In this document: one piece after another, positions 1 through 13,300 of the stretch
Layout of the letters: every line of letters begins with the position of its first letter
Position numbering within the stretch: the first letter of the stretch is position 1
Assembly (NCBI RefSeq): GCF_000150275.1
Contig: NW_002060950.1
Location: forward strand, 3,055,826-3,119,825
Direction of reading: 5' to 3'
From: Trichoplax adhaerens
Taxonomy: Eukaryota; Placozoa; Uniplacotomia; Trichoplacea; Trichoplacidae
Length of the DNA: 64,000 bases
Position numbers and translations under genes: made by a program
The notes under the pieces: generated by a model
What the model was told of the DNA's origin: nothing
Database searches by the model: none
What the model saw: the letters and a program-made list of their open reading frames with translations, nothing else

Positions 1-780
1 AAGTCGCTATTCATGTACTGCAATCTTTCACTTGAAATGATTAATTACATTAGATACACAGAGCAGGACATTAAAGAAAATTCACTGCTAGATTATTTGT
101 TACTACTGCATATAGGTTACGGCCAATGTTCAAATAGTCTGATTCCTGAATATGCATTTTTCCCCATACTACAATCTTTCGCTATAATGATTAGCATCAC
201 GCTGATTAGTTAGTTAAAAATCAACTATTAGCTTTACCAAGATTAGTACTGACCCACCAGTATGAGTCTTAAATTAGCTTTTTCTTATATTGCAATCTCT
301 TGCCTCTAGTAATAGATTAAAATAGTTTCTATTTTCAAAATAATTCAATATATAGACTTCTGAATGGGCATCTTAATATTGTACACTAATTACCGTTCCA
401 TCGTTTCTCCCTTGCAATTAAACTAGCAACCCAGTAGACTGACTCCTAAATAAGCTCCTTTTTCTTATATCACAATCTTTGGCTGTATTGATTAATTTTA
501 TAAAGGATGTTGCCATGCAAATATCAAGTAGAGCAGTAATGACATTGATGGTCTAAAATACAATTATTAATATTTTTAGCTCTGGTAGTGATGAGCGTTT
601 TACTTTCAAACTAGTCAAGTAGAATGAGTCTTGGCTTAGTTTCTTTTCTTATGTTTCATCGTCTTGCTTAAAATAGTTGCCATTTTCAACATAACTCAGT
701 AGACTAACTCCTGAATGAGTTTCTTCTTCAAATATTGCAATTTTTCGTTCAAATGATCAATTTCATCATATTTGCAGCCA
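1..780. repeat. Diverged tandem repeat array (six partial units)
   Basis: A block reading roughly 'gtagactgactcctgaat..gct' followed by 'tttttcttatattgcaat' and then 'cttt.gct..aatgatta' recurs in degraded form near positions 19, 171, 291, 471, 655 and 736. Spacing is irregular (85-180 bp) and copies differ by many substitutions and indels. No coding sequence was recognised. Seen directly by eye; no alignment was run. Confidence 0.6.
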
Positions 781-916
781 TAGCAAAGGCGGTGCTATTG
801 AACAACAAAAATATCAAGTGGCAATAACATTGAAAGTTCAAATTTACAATTATAATTATTAGCATTTATAGTAATGAACTTCTTCAAAATGTTTATTTAC
901 CTGAAATTTTTAAACA

Positions 917-3900
917 ATGCTTAAAATACTAAAGGAATTTGAAATTCAAGTCCATGAAATTATAAGTGAAGCTCGTATTAAATTTTACAAATACATAGGA
1001 ACAGGAAAAGATGATTGGCGATTTGCGTAAGTACTGAACTGAAAAGAAATTGACAGTGTTTGTATTATTATCAAATCCTAATTAGAAAATAAAATGAGAC
1101 AGAAGCAATACGGCAAGAAGTTGATCTAATCTAGTACATATCATTAAAACGTCCTTGCTTTTCATGAAAATTTCGGAATAGAAGACTGATTTTAATAGTC
1201 TCTAGCAGCTTATAGAAATAACAGATTCTGGATTATATCAGCACAGTGATTTGTCTCCACCACTGTACGATGTTAATTAAGTTCCAATTTAGCTATAGAT
1301 CTAGCTAAGTAGCTTCTTCTAGGACAGTTGAAAGCAGTTCGGTAAGAGAGATGGATGGCATTTAACGTCTAACAGAACTTTCTATTGTGAATAGGAAAAT
1401 TGGAGTCGCTAAACGAAAGCAAGTCATTCAGTTGATGGTAAACTTGAGGGGAAATAAAGTTGGGAATAGCAAATTAGGCTTAGTCGTTTATTTACCACTA
1501 GAATTATCTCTAAAAGTCCGAAATAAAGTGGAAAAAAAAGTCAAAGATGAAATGATAGCATTAGATCGGCTTCGAGGAGGCTGCTTTTATGCAATGGAAA
1601 CAGAAATCATGTATGTCCAATCTATTTTTAATTAACCTTCTGGCTGATGATCATTAAGATTGATAAAGTAAATTGATGTAATTGGCCTTTAGATTTAAGT
1701 ACGTTATGACAATGTTGCCAAAGGATTTCTTTTAATTTCTGCACTTACAGAAAAGCTTTCGCTAAAGAAAATTTACCATCTGACACTTTAAAGAATTTAA
1801 GAACAACTATCAAAGTGAATAACATCCCAAAAGCAATAGAGCAGGTTTTACCCTAGAATAATAAAGATTTTCAATTCTTAACGACACTATAGCATATAGG
1901 TCAAGCTTACTATACTCTCATCAATATGATACTATTTATTTTACTACTACTAAATCCAGATGGAACTATTGCATTTGTTTGGCCAAGTCGGAAAAGTAGA
2001 AGAGCTGTATAGACTAAACCATGAAGAAGTGTAGGGATTGAATTTATAGTAGTTAATAATCATGTTACTAAATTATATGAAGTCATTTTTGCAATCTTAC
2101 GTGATACTTTGGGGTTGCACGTCATCACTTTGATAACCTTTATAGAAGTCTATCTGATGCTTGTTTAAATAATGTCTTTTTATCTTAATGCATTTAATAG
2201 ATTAATTAGTAATAGCTCTGAAGCATCGATACAAGTACTCGAAATAAAGAATTATTACAGTAATCTAATGCGCTCAGTCAATCTTAGTTATTGAATTTTA
2301 TAACTTGAAGGATATCAATTTAAGCTGGCGAATTCGAATTTAGAATTTTTCAAGCTCCAGTAAAAAACATTTTCTCAAAATTATTTCCAATCTTTTAGGC
2401 TAGTTGCGTATCGTCAGCAATCGGAAGCGGCTATTGCTATGCTGTGCCTAGAAAACTTTGAAATTATTGATGACAAGCCGATATCACTGGAAATCCATGA
2501 TAATCCCATGATTGCTGATACTATCAATGAAGTAGTTTATAAAGTACGTCAAAAGATTAACACGGAAGATAGAAAGCAGTGGTACGAAGGGACTCAAAAA
2601 TTTCGATTCAGTAGAGATTCTCCCCTATCTGCAACGCTTTTAAGTGATTCTGAGAATATGGAAATAGAAGATTGTGAAAGTAAGTCAAGTCGATTGCAAG
2701 TAGCAGAAAATGAGCTAATGGTTAAGCATGAAGACAAAAAAGCTATCTCGCAAGTATCCGAAGATATGCCTGTAGCGAACCTTGAAGGTAAAAAAGGTAT
2801 TTCTCAAGTATCCGAAGAAGTGCCAGCAGTGAAGCATGAAGATAAAAAAGATGTTCGAAAAAATGGCCACCAAAATCTGAAAGTACACGAAAATAATGAG
2901 AAAACACCAAATGACTACCGAAACTGCTCCAAAGGTACTGTATATAACCTATTAAGGAAATGAGTCATGCACCAGCAATTTCGGATGATGATGATGAAAG
3001 TCCTAAATAATTAATCAGTATTTGACAAAGTGGTCAACCGAATTGAATTATTAGGAGTTAAAACTTGGAGTATCCTCTTCGAAATCAAGCAATTTCTAAT
3101 TTAAATATAACGTAGACAGTTTAATTCATAGTTACCGTAATAATCGTTTATGTAGAGGGATAGAATCTCTTAGCTGCACCTAATCAAAATAATATGGAAA
3201 AATCGAGCCTAAAGTCATTGATGTCGTCATAGATCATTCTATCGTTTTCCGAAATTGATATTTATCCTATCATCTGTGGTAATTATAGGTTATGGCGATT
3301 TAACTTGCATGGCGGTACAATATCGGCTTGCTCAAGAATGTAGTAAAGCGAATGATAAATTAACAGGTGTATCAGCAGATTGTGATCAAATGGGAATAGA
3401 TTTTTCCGACCAAGTCGATTCGGAGTCACACGGCAATGTCATAATGGTTCAACAAGAACTTGAAATATCCACTGTTGTGCATTTTCTTATTCAGCAGACT
3501 GAGTTAGAAGAAAGATTAAAGGAAAATGGCTGTGATACCCGTTTCCAGTATACTGATATAAATAATGATAGAAGTATTCGATTGATTGTGCATATGGCCC
3601 CTGAAGATCAAGAGCACATCAGTAAAATGCTATCAAGTTATACTAAATGCTTTATTTGCGATAGCCATAAAGATTTACAACATCAAATATCAACTTTTAT
3701 AGCTTTAAGTCTTGAAAAGCAAATGCTAATTAACGAATATCTGCGGTTTAATGACGTTAAAGCTGGTATCATGTCTAATGGTGGCAATCAGTCGGTGTCC
3801 ATCGTTGCCCTTAACGCAAAGGCCTATCAGCAAGCTCTCTCTAGTATGAGAGAAATGTTTTGCAGCCAAGTAACCAGAGTCGATATTGATAACCTATTCT

Positions 3901-6198
3901 CTCGGCCGGATTTCCATATGTTTATGAATGGATTAAGAAATTCTTTAACTGCAAGTAATGATATTCATCTGGAAGGTGAATGCAGCGACAATTTTAACTT
4001 CTGTAAAATTATCGTCACTGGAAGTCGATGCGATGTTTCTAATGTGGTTAAAATCATTCAATGTAACTTAAATAGTTATAAAGTCATTGATTATATAATT
4101 CCGAATGCTCCAACATTATACACGAAATATTTGCAATTGTATTTGCCAGAAGAGCTTCAATTGCTGGAACAATTATGCGGCTGTAATGTTCAATTTGAGA
4201 TGATCAATGAACACTATGCAAACATATCCATTAAATGTAGTCAAGTATTTTCATCAGTCATTGCTAAGAAGATGAGAGAACTGATTGATAAAAGCAGTGA
4301 CATAGAAAGCAATGAAATGCTGCGCGCAAAATTAATGTCTCAGGACATTTTTGGTGATGATGGTAAAGTCAAAGTTTCGCTAAATGAGGAAGAAGATGCA
4401 ATTGCTACGACTTATGTTCAATGCCAAATGTAGGTAGCATAAGTGATTCCCATTAAATTTTGATCGCCATTAAGTCTTTGTTCAAATTTTTAGGTCAGGT
4501 TGAAATTTAGATGTTAAAATGAATAATTTCAGTGACGCAAGTAATGCTGCATCATGCAGAATTGCTAAAAATGATATTTTTGTGGCTTTCTAATTATTAT
4601 GTATAAATTCCAATTAATTCTAGCGACATCAATCAGCGAGACGAAGAAACCACAATTCGACAAGGCAACGATACTCATAATTTGAACACAATGTCTGAAA
4701 ACACTTCTCATTGCAATCTTGAAATGGATCAGTTAAAAGATGAAAAACGAATTTTTGCTGATGTGAATAAAGATAATTGCGAAGAGTGAGTACAGCCGTT
4801 TGCAGTTTCACTTAAGAGGATTTTAAATGTCAGTAAAAGCACAGCTATACTATTATGAAATTGATAATTCATATGAGATATTTTGACTGAAAAGTATTCA
4901 GGCGCATTACATAACCAGAGTCATGCTCTGATCAGATTTGAAATAGTCATTTGTTACTAATAGGACTACTATAATTCAATACAGACAGCCTAATCAAGCT
5001 ACTGTTTCGTGCGAGCTCAAGGAACCAAATAACCAAAGCAGAACTGATGGAGAAAATAGCGAAACCATTTGTACAAGAGAAGCTGCTCAAAGCATCGATG
5101 GTAGCCAAGCTGAATTAGGTAGTTTACAAGATGAAAAAGAAAGCGTATATGCGGTGATATATTATGAACGTGAAAAGTAAGTAGGAAACGGATTAGATTA
5201 TAGTCAAATATCTAACGGTAGAGTAAACCTATAAATAATGAAGATTATGTAGCTTATATCTGTCTATATTCATGCTAATTTATTATCGCTAATACTTTGC
5301 TATATTTATAATGTGATGTAAAATAACTGTACTTTTTATATTAGTAATCGAAGTAAGATCAGTTATTCCAAGAAAGATACGAAAGTAAGGGGAAGAAATT
5401 ATGCTAATTCTGAAACAACCGAAAATCTTTCGAAAGATAATACCAAAGTAAATCTTTATTCATCGTTATTGGCCCATAATGGTTATAATAGGAGCGATAA
5501 AGTCATTAAATTAGTAAAAGGAAATCTTGAAAAAGAGGGTACTAAAGTACGTACATACAGTGAACTCTGAGTATAAAGCTCATTTAATGATGTTATGAAG
5601 GTGATTAATGTCCCTCCAATTATTATCATAGGCAGATGCTATCATTAACTTCATAAAATTGAAAAAATATCACATTGGGGAAATTGGAAAGGTATTACAT
5701 CGCATTGGCGGGCTCGAGTACCGTTTTGATTCCCATCAAAATTTAAAACATCTTACTATTGATGAAATTGGAACCAGTAAGGGTTGTTATTTTGGCTGCA
5801 AGAGAGTTTACCATATTCCATCTTTAGGCTTCAATCACTCGATATCGGTAAAGTATAGAAAATAATTATGATGCCTTATGTTTAACGAAACACTTGTTTA
5901 ATATCACTAATAGCCGATCGTAAATTTTTAGTGGTTCATTGATCGAATTGAGAATTGCTTGGAAAAAGCCCATACAGACTCGATGAATTCCATAGCAATA
6001 CCAATGTATGGCAGTCCTGTGTTTTGTTCTGATATCAACAACCTATCTCAAGAAATAGTCATGATTATTTCCAAATTTTATGAAAAATATCAGCAAATGT
6101 CGCCATTACAATCTATCCATCTTATTATTCCACCCAGTAAATTAGACTGCTATGAGGCTGTAAAGTCTGTGATAATGTCTTTTGAGTTGCTTGTTTAA
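917..6198 (+). CDS. Paralogue A: RRM - KH-like - macrodomain protein, no WWE/ART (11 exons)
   Basis: Proposed exons: 917-1026, 1395-1610, 1751-1844, 1960-2030, 2399-2934, 3289-4429, 4624-4785, 4985-5176, 5345-5546, 5632-5847, 5932-6198. All introns are GT-AG, and the exons sum to 3207 nt, an open frame of 1068 residues. Residues about 125-190 form an RRM: strand TIKVNNIP (RNP2 position), helix MELLHLFGQVGKVEEL, RNP1-like LVAYRQQS. An acidic linker with a duplicated KK.ISQVSE motif follows, then about 380 residues like the KH-like modules of PARP14 (no GxxG seen). Residues about 893-1068 are a macrodomain (ADAIINF, KRVYHIP, MNSIAIPMYGSP). The protein stops after the last macrodomain helix. Start: ATG 917 is in frame, but paralogue B needs a splice acceptor at the matching place (AG before 935), so an upstream first exon is possible. 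Role as an RNA- or ADP-ribose-binding protein is inferred. Confidence 0.72.
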
Positions 6199-9100
6199 TC
6201 GTCGAGATGATTTAGTACCGATTAGTGACTGACTTATTGGTAAACATGCAGTGATATTATGAATGAGTAGTGAAATATAGTTCTAACTTTGATGCAGTAC
6301 ATAAAATACTTACTTTAATAAACATCTATGAATTTGATCAACTTCTAAGAAATCAGATTTAGCAGGTGTACAGTGTTTTCAATTAATGCGATGCTTTGCA
6401 ACTGTAATTGCTGCTGATTGCACATTATGTTTTATCGAAATGCTATCAGGATTGAACTATAGCAATTTCCAATAGAACTACTTGACTATTAGAGCTTAAT
6501 TCAGTTTTAAACTCTTTACGAATTGAATCATTGACCTAATCATGACCTTCTTACAATAATATATCGTTACTAATTGATATGCTAGATCTAGTTAATAAAT
6601 TTTGAAGTTTAGAGGAGCGAATATAGTTTACTCTGTTTGCAGGTTCTATTTTTCAAAACATAGTTATAATGAGATGATAGAGTTACGTAATTATCTGGTT
6701 AGACTAGGATGCAACTAAAATTTCTAAGTAGTTATTTTTAATGTCTTATTTCCATGAGTGCCAATCAGTAAGTAAATTTGAAGCATATCATGGTTAATTC
6801 GACGACTGGTGTTTAAATTGAATAAAAGACAAATTCTCTTATAAATGCAAGAATTAATAAACTGATGTTGCCACAGAATACTTTCTGGCAAGTTTGCTCG
6901 TCTATCGTAAAGCACTTATTTTCAGTTGTTTCTATTGATTACTACCCTAGTCTGCCTAAAGAACTAGTAAGAATATAGCGCTGCTACTATAACACCTAAG
7001 AACTACCCTTCTGAAAGGTTCACAACCAACTATAATGCTAAAATACTCAGTATAACAATACTTCCTTAAACTCTATAATTTAGGTAATATCATTCCGTAA
7101 TAGATGTGTTTTTCTTCTATATTGTAAGTTGAATATGGTTTAGCCACTGCAGAAGTATTGTAGAATGTTTTATAATTTCATATAGAAATTGATCATTTGT
7201 TCATTGAAATAAAAGTAAGCATATACTAGTATTGAACAGTTGTCTCTTAAACCATTCTTAGTTGTTATCCTATCTTGCCTTTGATAAATAGTTGAAAGAA
7301 ATCAAAATTGCATCATCAAAGAAGGAGCTATCCCAACGTAAATAAGAGCAGTGCTTACACGTAGATACTCATAGCTTGATTGATTAGACTAAACTGGCAA
7401 TGGAATAACTCGACTATTTTTCATACGTTTATTATCATACGATGTCGTAATACTTTTAATTACTAACATCCTAGAATAGACAGTGCTGGTAGCAGTATTA
7501 ATTCGCAGCTTGGACGACGTTAATTTAAAGAAAATTTTTGAAATCAATTTTTAAACATCGTAAAAAATTGTATATGGAACGTGAGTTATGGATAGACTGC
7601 CTATTTCATTTACATCTCAATAGCATTCAAGTTGTTCAACATTGGTATTCACGTTTGTCAGAACCAGTATATGATTGCTAGCATATTTGACTTTAAAAAG
7701 TTACTTTTACATTAGTATCGTTGCTTTTGAAGTCATAATTCTTATATCATTTCGCGATATAAGAAAAAGTTGTTTTTTTATTAAGAATTGAAGGAAATAT
7801 TATTATCATGCTAGTCTTAATTTTGTGATTCATCTTTTAACTAATGTTGATTTTGCATTAAATCAATGTAAAATTTGAAAACAATGATATCATAAAATAC
7901 ATTCTATTCGTAATAGAATTAAAATTAGAATTACTTAATTAGTCATTACGTCTTTCATAACTAAGCTATAATTACAATTCATCAATTATCAATAATGCTA
8001 TCTCTATTACTTGTTTAAACTTATGATATATCTACTTCATCTATTCGTTATTGTGAATCTTAGCTGAGTTACGGATGTAGAGTAGTCTTGTAGTCTTTGA
8101 TCTATCGAAAGTAGTAACTTTACAGTACAGAATTCTCCTAGTTTTAAGAGCATTGATACTAAATGCTTACAGTAGGGGACATAATAATTAATTTTTTTTC
8201 CAGGAGTAATCAGAATATACCGAAACATTTACATTACTATTACGATTTTACTCTCGAAGAATTATAGTAATAGAAGAAGTTCTTCTAAGTAAAATTACTT
8301 AGAAGCTATAGCATTGTAGGTAAGCGAAGGTTGTTATTTTATTAAGGTTATCCTGGCGGTCAATATTTACAACATTATTCTATAATTATTTAATTTTAGA
8401 ATGTAAACTGTATTTACAGTAAATAAGTAGGGGAAATTTGCCTTCTTTAGTGAAATAGTGATAGACACTTTGAGTAGACGGCGAAATTTAAGGTACCCAA
8501 TAAATTTGTAGCGCTTACAATTCGAATGATCTATCCAGCTCAATTTTTAAGCTTCATGAATTAATCATGAAATTGATCAATTATACAAAACTTCTGCTCC
8601 ATTCGAAAGTACGAAGTATTTGCTCAAGATCGTCGAGAGGTATAATTTTAATTCGAAATGCAGACTAAAAGCCTATATTAATTTCATAATATCATAACTT
8701 CTGTAATGCCTAAATAGCACGATCAATCGGAGCTATTCAAACCTAAATTGACTGATTAGGCCTTATTTTTAGTAATTGTTATGGTAATCATGATAAATCG
8801 CCTACCCTATAACTAGTCTTACCCTGAAAAACTATTCTCAATCAGCCTCATAATCTTCTCTGTCACAATTTGAGGTACTACCCATTCTATTCATTTGGTG
8901 CACAAATAATACAATGCTGCATATGGTGTGATATCAAACAAAAGTGCCAATATAAATGTGACAAAAGTGATTGGGGCTCGATTAGCCTTAATTATTATTG
9001 TAAAAAAGATTCTATTTACACAGACTGGCTACTCGAAAAATGAGTACAATATCTTTCTATTCGGTAAGAACGAGTTCAAGGAGTTACTTAATGTAGACCT

Positions 9101-10397
9101 TAGAGGTAATTGTAATTCTTATATAGAGTAGTCTTAAAAGCACGCATACTGCATAAGGTGGAGTCTAAATTGGGTTAAAAAAAACCTATTTCGATTGTTG
9201 GACCAACCCATAGACTCTATTTAAGAGCACAACTAGCCAGTCAGTATCAAAGGCCATCAAAAATAAAAAAGCCCCATGCAAATTTATGCACGCTGCAGGG
9301 GTTATAGTATTCAAAGCCTGTTTAGAACTTGATAAAAAACTCAATCTAACGATTCCTAATGATTCCCTTAGCTTAAGCTGAGTTATCGTTACGCTATTTT
9401 TCATCCGTAAATTATTTTTTCTTAATGTACAATTTCTAAAATTGCTAACCTTTTAAGATTGAAATCAAGATTTAACGCCATCTTCAATATTGGTAAATGG
9501 CTTTCCCAAGATTTGCCTTTACTCAGCCGTCGAATCCACGGTAGTGTTGCGTGCATAAGATTGCTATAACTAATCAATCCAATCTTGTAGAATATTTAAA
9601 TTGTTTCGAAAGTTTTTCAGCTAGAATACGTTAGAAATGATGATGTTGAATTATAGCACATAAAGTATTTATATTCCATCAAATCTCTAATAGTCTCCTG
9701 GAGCTACAGCCAGCTTACAAGTTATGCTTTCCATGATTATACTGTATACATATGTTTAGACAGTATTACTGTGGCTTTTAGCAGTACATATTCAGATGCG
9801 AAAGATTGCTTATTATAACAGTGCATTTATTATCAATTTGTTAGTAGTCAGATTACTTTTAACCCCTGCAACGCTTAGTACTATCCTTAAAGACTGCTTC
9901 ATACTCACTCAATGGCGTAAATATTTCAAAAACTTCTTATTTTCTCATACATTATAGACTACCACCAAATCATTGCTTGTACGTTTGTGGAATTGAATCT
10001 AGTGTTCTTGAGGTAATGTGGTATTAAAAATAGACTCAGATGATGATACTTGATGAATTGCTCTACTATATTAATTTATGTCATCAATTTGACAAGTTAC
10101 GAGTATGAGAGTATCTATACTAAGAGTTTTAATTCACTCTTTCCTTCAAATTAATTCAGTTAATCGACTATAATAAAGTGAACCATCTTTCTTATGTTGG
10201 TAGTTTCTGTTCAAATTTATTAACGATTACTTTCGATAAAGTTTCAATGCCTTGCACTTACCGCTGTAAAGTAGAAGGTAGCTTTGCAAAAAGTGATGTT
10301 ATGTAATAAAAAAAAAATGGAAGCAATTTTGTTACCGATCAATTTCAAATGCCCTCATAAATTTATTATATTCAAACACATTGATTAATATCTTTAG
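6199..10397. other. Gene-less AT-rich spacer A-B
   Basis: About 4.2 kb between paralogues A and B. Open frames here are short (under 75 codons) with no splice context or recognisable motif. A(9) and short T runs occur. I see no tRNA, array or LTR boundary that I can support. Confidence 0.5.
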
Positions 10398-13300
10398 GCA
10401 TTTGAATATGAAGTCTGTAAAATTATAAATCGAGCCCAAATTATATTTTATCACTATATTGGCATTGGAAAAGAAAATTGGCGATTTGCGTAAGCATAGT
10501 GTATAAAATTTAGTAGTTAAATAATTTTAAAAGTTTTATTATCACTTCAAGTCGTACATATTGCTGTACTAACAAATTGAGATAATGATATATAATAAAC
10601 TAATGTTATCCGATGGTTTAATCGCCGGTTTAACCAGAATTTAATAATATTCAAAGTCGGGATCAACGATCTAGAAATAGTCTTGTGTGCGATTATATAC
10701 CTTACCAGAATTAAAATTGATTCTGTTTTACATAGAATGTTGTACTGAAAGAGCTGCTTGGCACTACAAGTATTCATATATATTGCACGTTTTCTTTTAT
10801 CTGGAAATAGACAAATACTGGTAGAAGAAAGAAACCAAGTCATCCAGTTGAACATAAATTTGAGAGGAATCAAAGTTGGAAAAAGCAAGTTAGGTTTAAC
10901 TGTTTATTTACCGCCAGAATTGCCCCTAAATATCAGAAATGGCATGGAAAAGATAGTTTATGATCAAATGAAAGCCTTAGGATTGCGTAGATCTGGTTGT
11001 ATGTATGATACGGAAACACAAAATAGGTGAGTTTTAACTTTCATCTACTCTAGAGTACCAATTTTGCAAGTTAGGCTATATACTTAATCGGTTGATACAG
11101 GAATATTCTAATTTGAAACACCATTCGTCATCTCTATATTAAGAATAAATGAAGTCAAAGAAGCCAAAAAAGCTTTTTCAGACGATGAATTAAAAGAGTT
11201 GACCGAATTAAGAACGCTTGTCAGAGTCATTAATATACCAGAGGCAATAGCACAAGTTTGTAAAAATTCTTGCATGATGGAATTTCGAATACTTAGAAAT
11301 ACTACATTACGCCTAAATTGAGAATGTTTCATAATTACATGTCATTTATTTTCTTCCTTTAGATAGAATTAATGCACATCTTTAGCCAAGTTGGAAGAGT
11401 AGATGATCTCATTAGGGCAAGATCCGGCGAAGTGTAAGAAGTTGATTGATAAAAGCTTTTAATCAAATTGTAGATCGTTGCTGATTTGCTCTGCTCTCCT
11501 ACATGATGATTGAGGACATGTAGTGTATTATGATCTGTACTGAAGTTTATAGGATGTGTATTTCATAGCATAATCTGTACTAGGTTTGCAAACTTAATGT
11601 AATCGAGGTTATAGCTTTGCAAAGAGCTGGTTTCTTGGATGTTCGATATTAATATAATTTCACCTAGAACTGTTACAGTAATTGTTAACTTTACAGCAAT
11701 ACAAGTATGTAAGACTGATTTTGTCCTTAAGATTAAAATCACAATTAGTGTATATTTACATTGCCCGTAACAAGTATACTGTATACTGTAGTGAATTGAT
11801 CATGCACAAACGGCTTGGATCTGCAATTAAAAATTATCATTACATCATTTTTCAACTATGCAGAATCGTAGTGTACCGACGGCAATGGGGTGCCGTTATG
11901 GCCATGTTGTGTCTGAATAAGTATAATATTATCAAGGGCAAACGAATAACATTAGAAATACATGAGAAGCCTAATATTGTAACTTTGATCAATAAAGTTA
12001 TTTGCAGCGTGCAACAAAAACTTAAAAGTAATCGTCGAGACCAATGGCTCTTAGCGACTAAAACACGTCGTTGGACTCGAGATTCTTCGTTATCCTCTAT
12101 TCAATCTGGTGATCTTAGAAAGGATAAATCCACGGATTTCGTAAATAAGTCGAATGTCTTCCAAGTTTCTGGCGATAACAATAACACTGAAAATACTGAG
12201 AAATCTAAAGATTGCAATTCAAAAACACAAGAAAACAGTAAGGAACTCTCTAGCCTCATTAGCAATGACATTATAGACATATCAATTTTTAAAGCATAAG
12301 GTGAAATATTTCAAGTTTCTTTCTGGCAATTTCTTAAAAGGCTATTTTGAGTATTGTACTCTCTCGTGATTATAAGATCTGAATTATTAGAACAATTATG
12401 ATGTATATCATTACATATAGTTGTGTATTATGCAATTTTTATAACATTTGTTGTAGTCAAAGCATTTTTAAATAGTAATTCCTAAGTTTTGATATTGATC
12501 CAGCCATATATCTGTCAACGTAATTTTAGGTCAAGATGATAAATTAACTACCATGAAGGTAAAGCCTCAAAGTGCTGAAGAATATAGGGAAGCTAATAGC
12601 CAATTTCCAGTTGTATCTCCAACGGATAATATAGACTCAAGAATTTCTGATCCAATCAAATCAGAATCAATGAACAAAGGATTAAGGGTTAAACTAGAAA
12701 TCGAGTTATCTACTGCGGCTCATTTTCTCATTCAAGAGACTAAGTTAGAAGAATCGTTGCAGCAATATGGTTACGATGTCTATTTCCAATATATCCACAT
12801 TGAAGGAAATTTTCGATTAATCGTTCACATGCCCTCTAAAGATCAAGGGTATATTGGGAAAATGTTATCCAGTTATACTAACTGCATTATTAGCAATAGC
12901 AGTCAAAATCTGCCTCATCCTTTATCCACTTTTATTGCTCGTCATGATGAGAAGCAGGTACTAACTAATAAGCATCTGCGATTTAATGGTATCAAAGCTG
13001 GAATTATGCGTCATGGTGATAGTCTATCGGTATCTGTTGTTGCCTTAGACGCAAAAGCCCATCATCTAGCTATTTCTTTATTGAGAGAAATGTTTTGCTG
13101 CCAGTCGACCACAGTCAATGTTGATGGCCTATTCGTTAGATCCGATTTTCATATATTTATGCATGGATTAAGAAATCATTTAGCTGGAAACTATGATATT
13201 TATCTGGAAAGCGTATACAGTAATAATTTTGATTCATGTAAGATTCTCGTCGCTGGAAAACGAGCTGATGTTTCTAACGCAACCCACATTATTCAGAACC

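Noticed and set aside
8861-9600. Possible further LTR starting TGTCACAATT at 8861
   Set aside because: No matching GTGACA end with a 5-bp duplication was found within a plausible distance.
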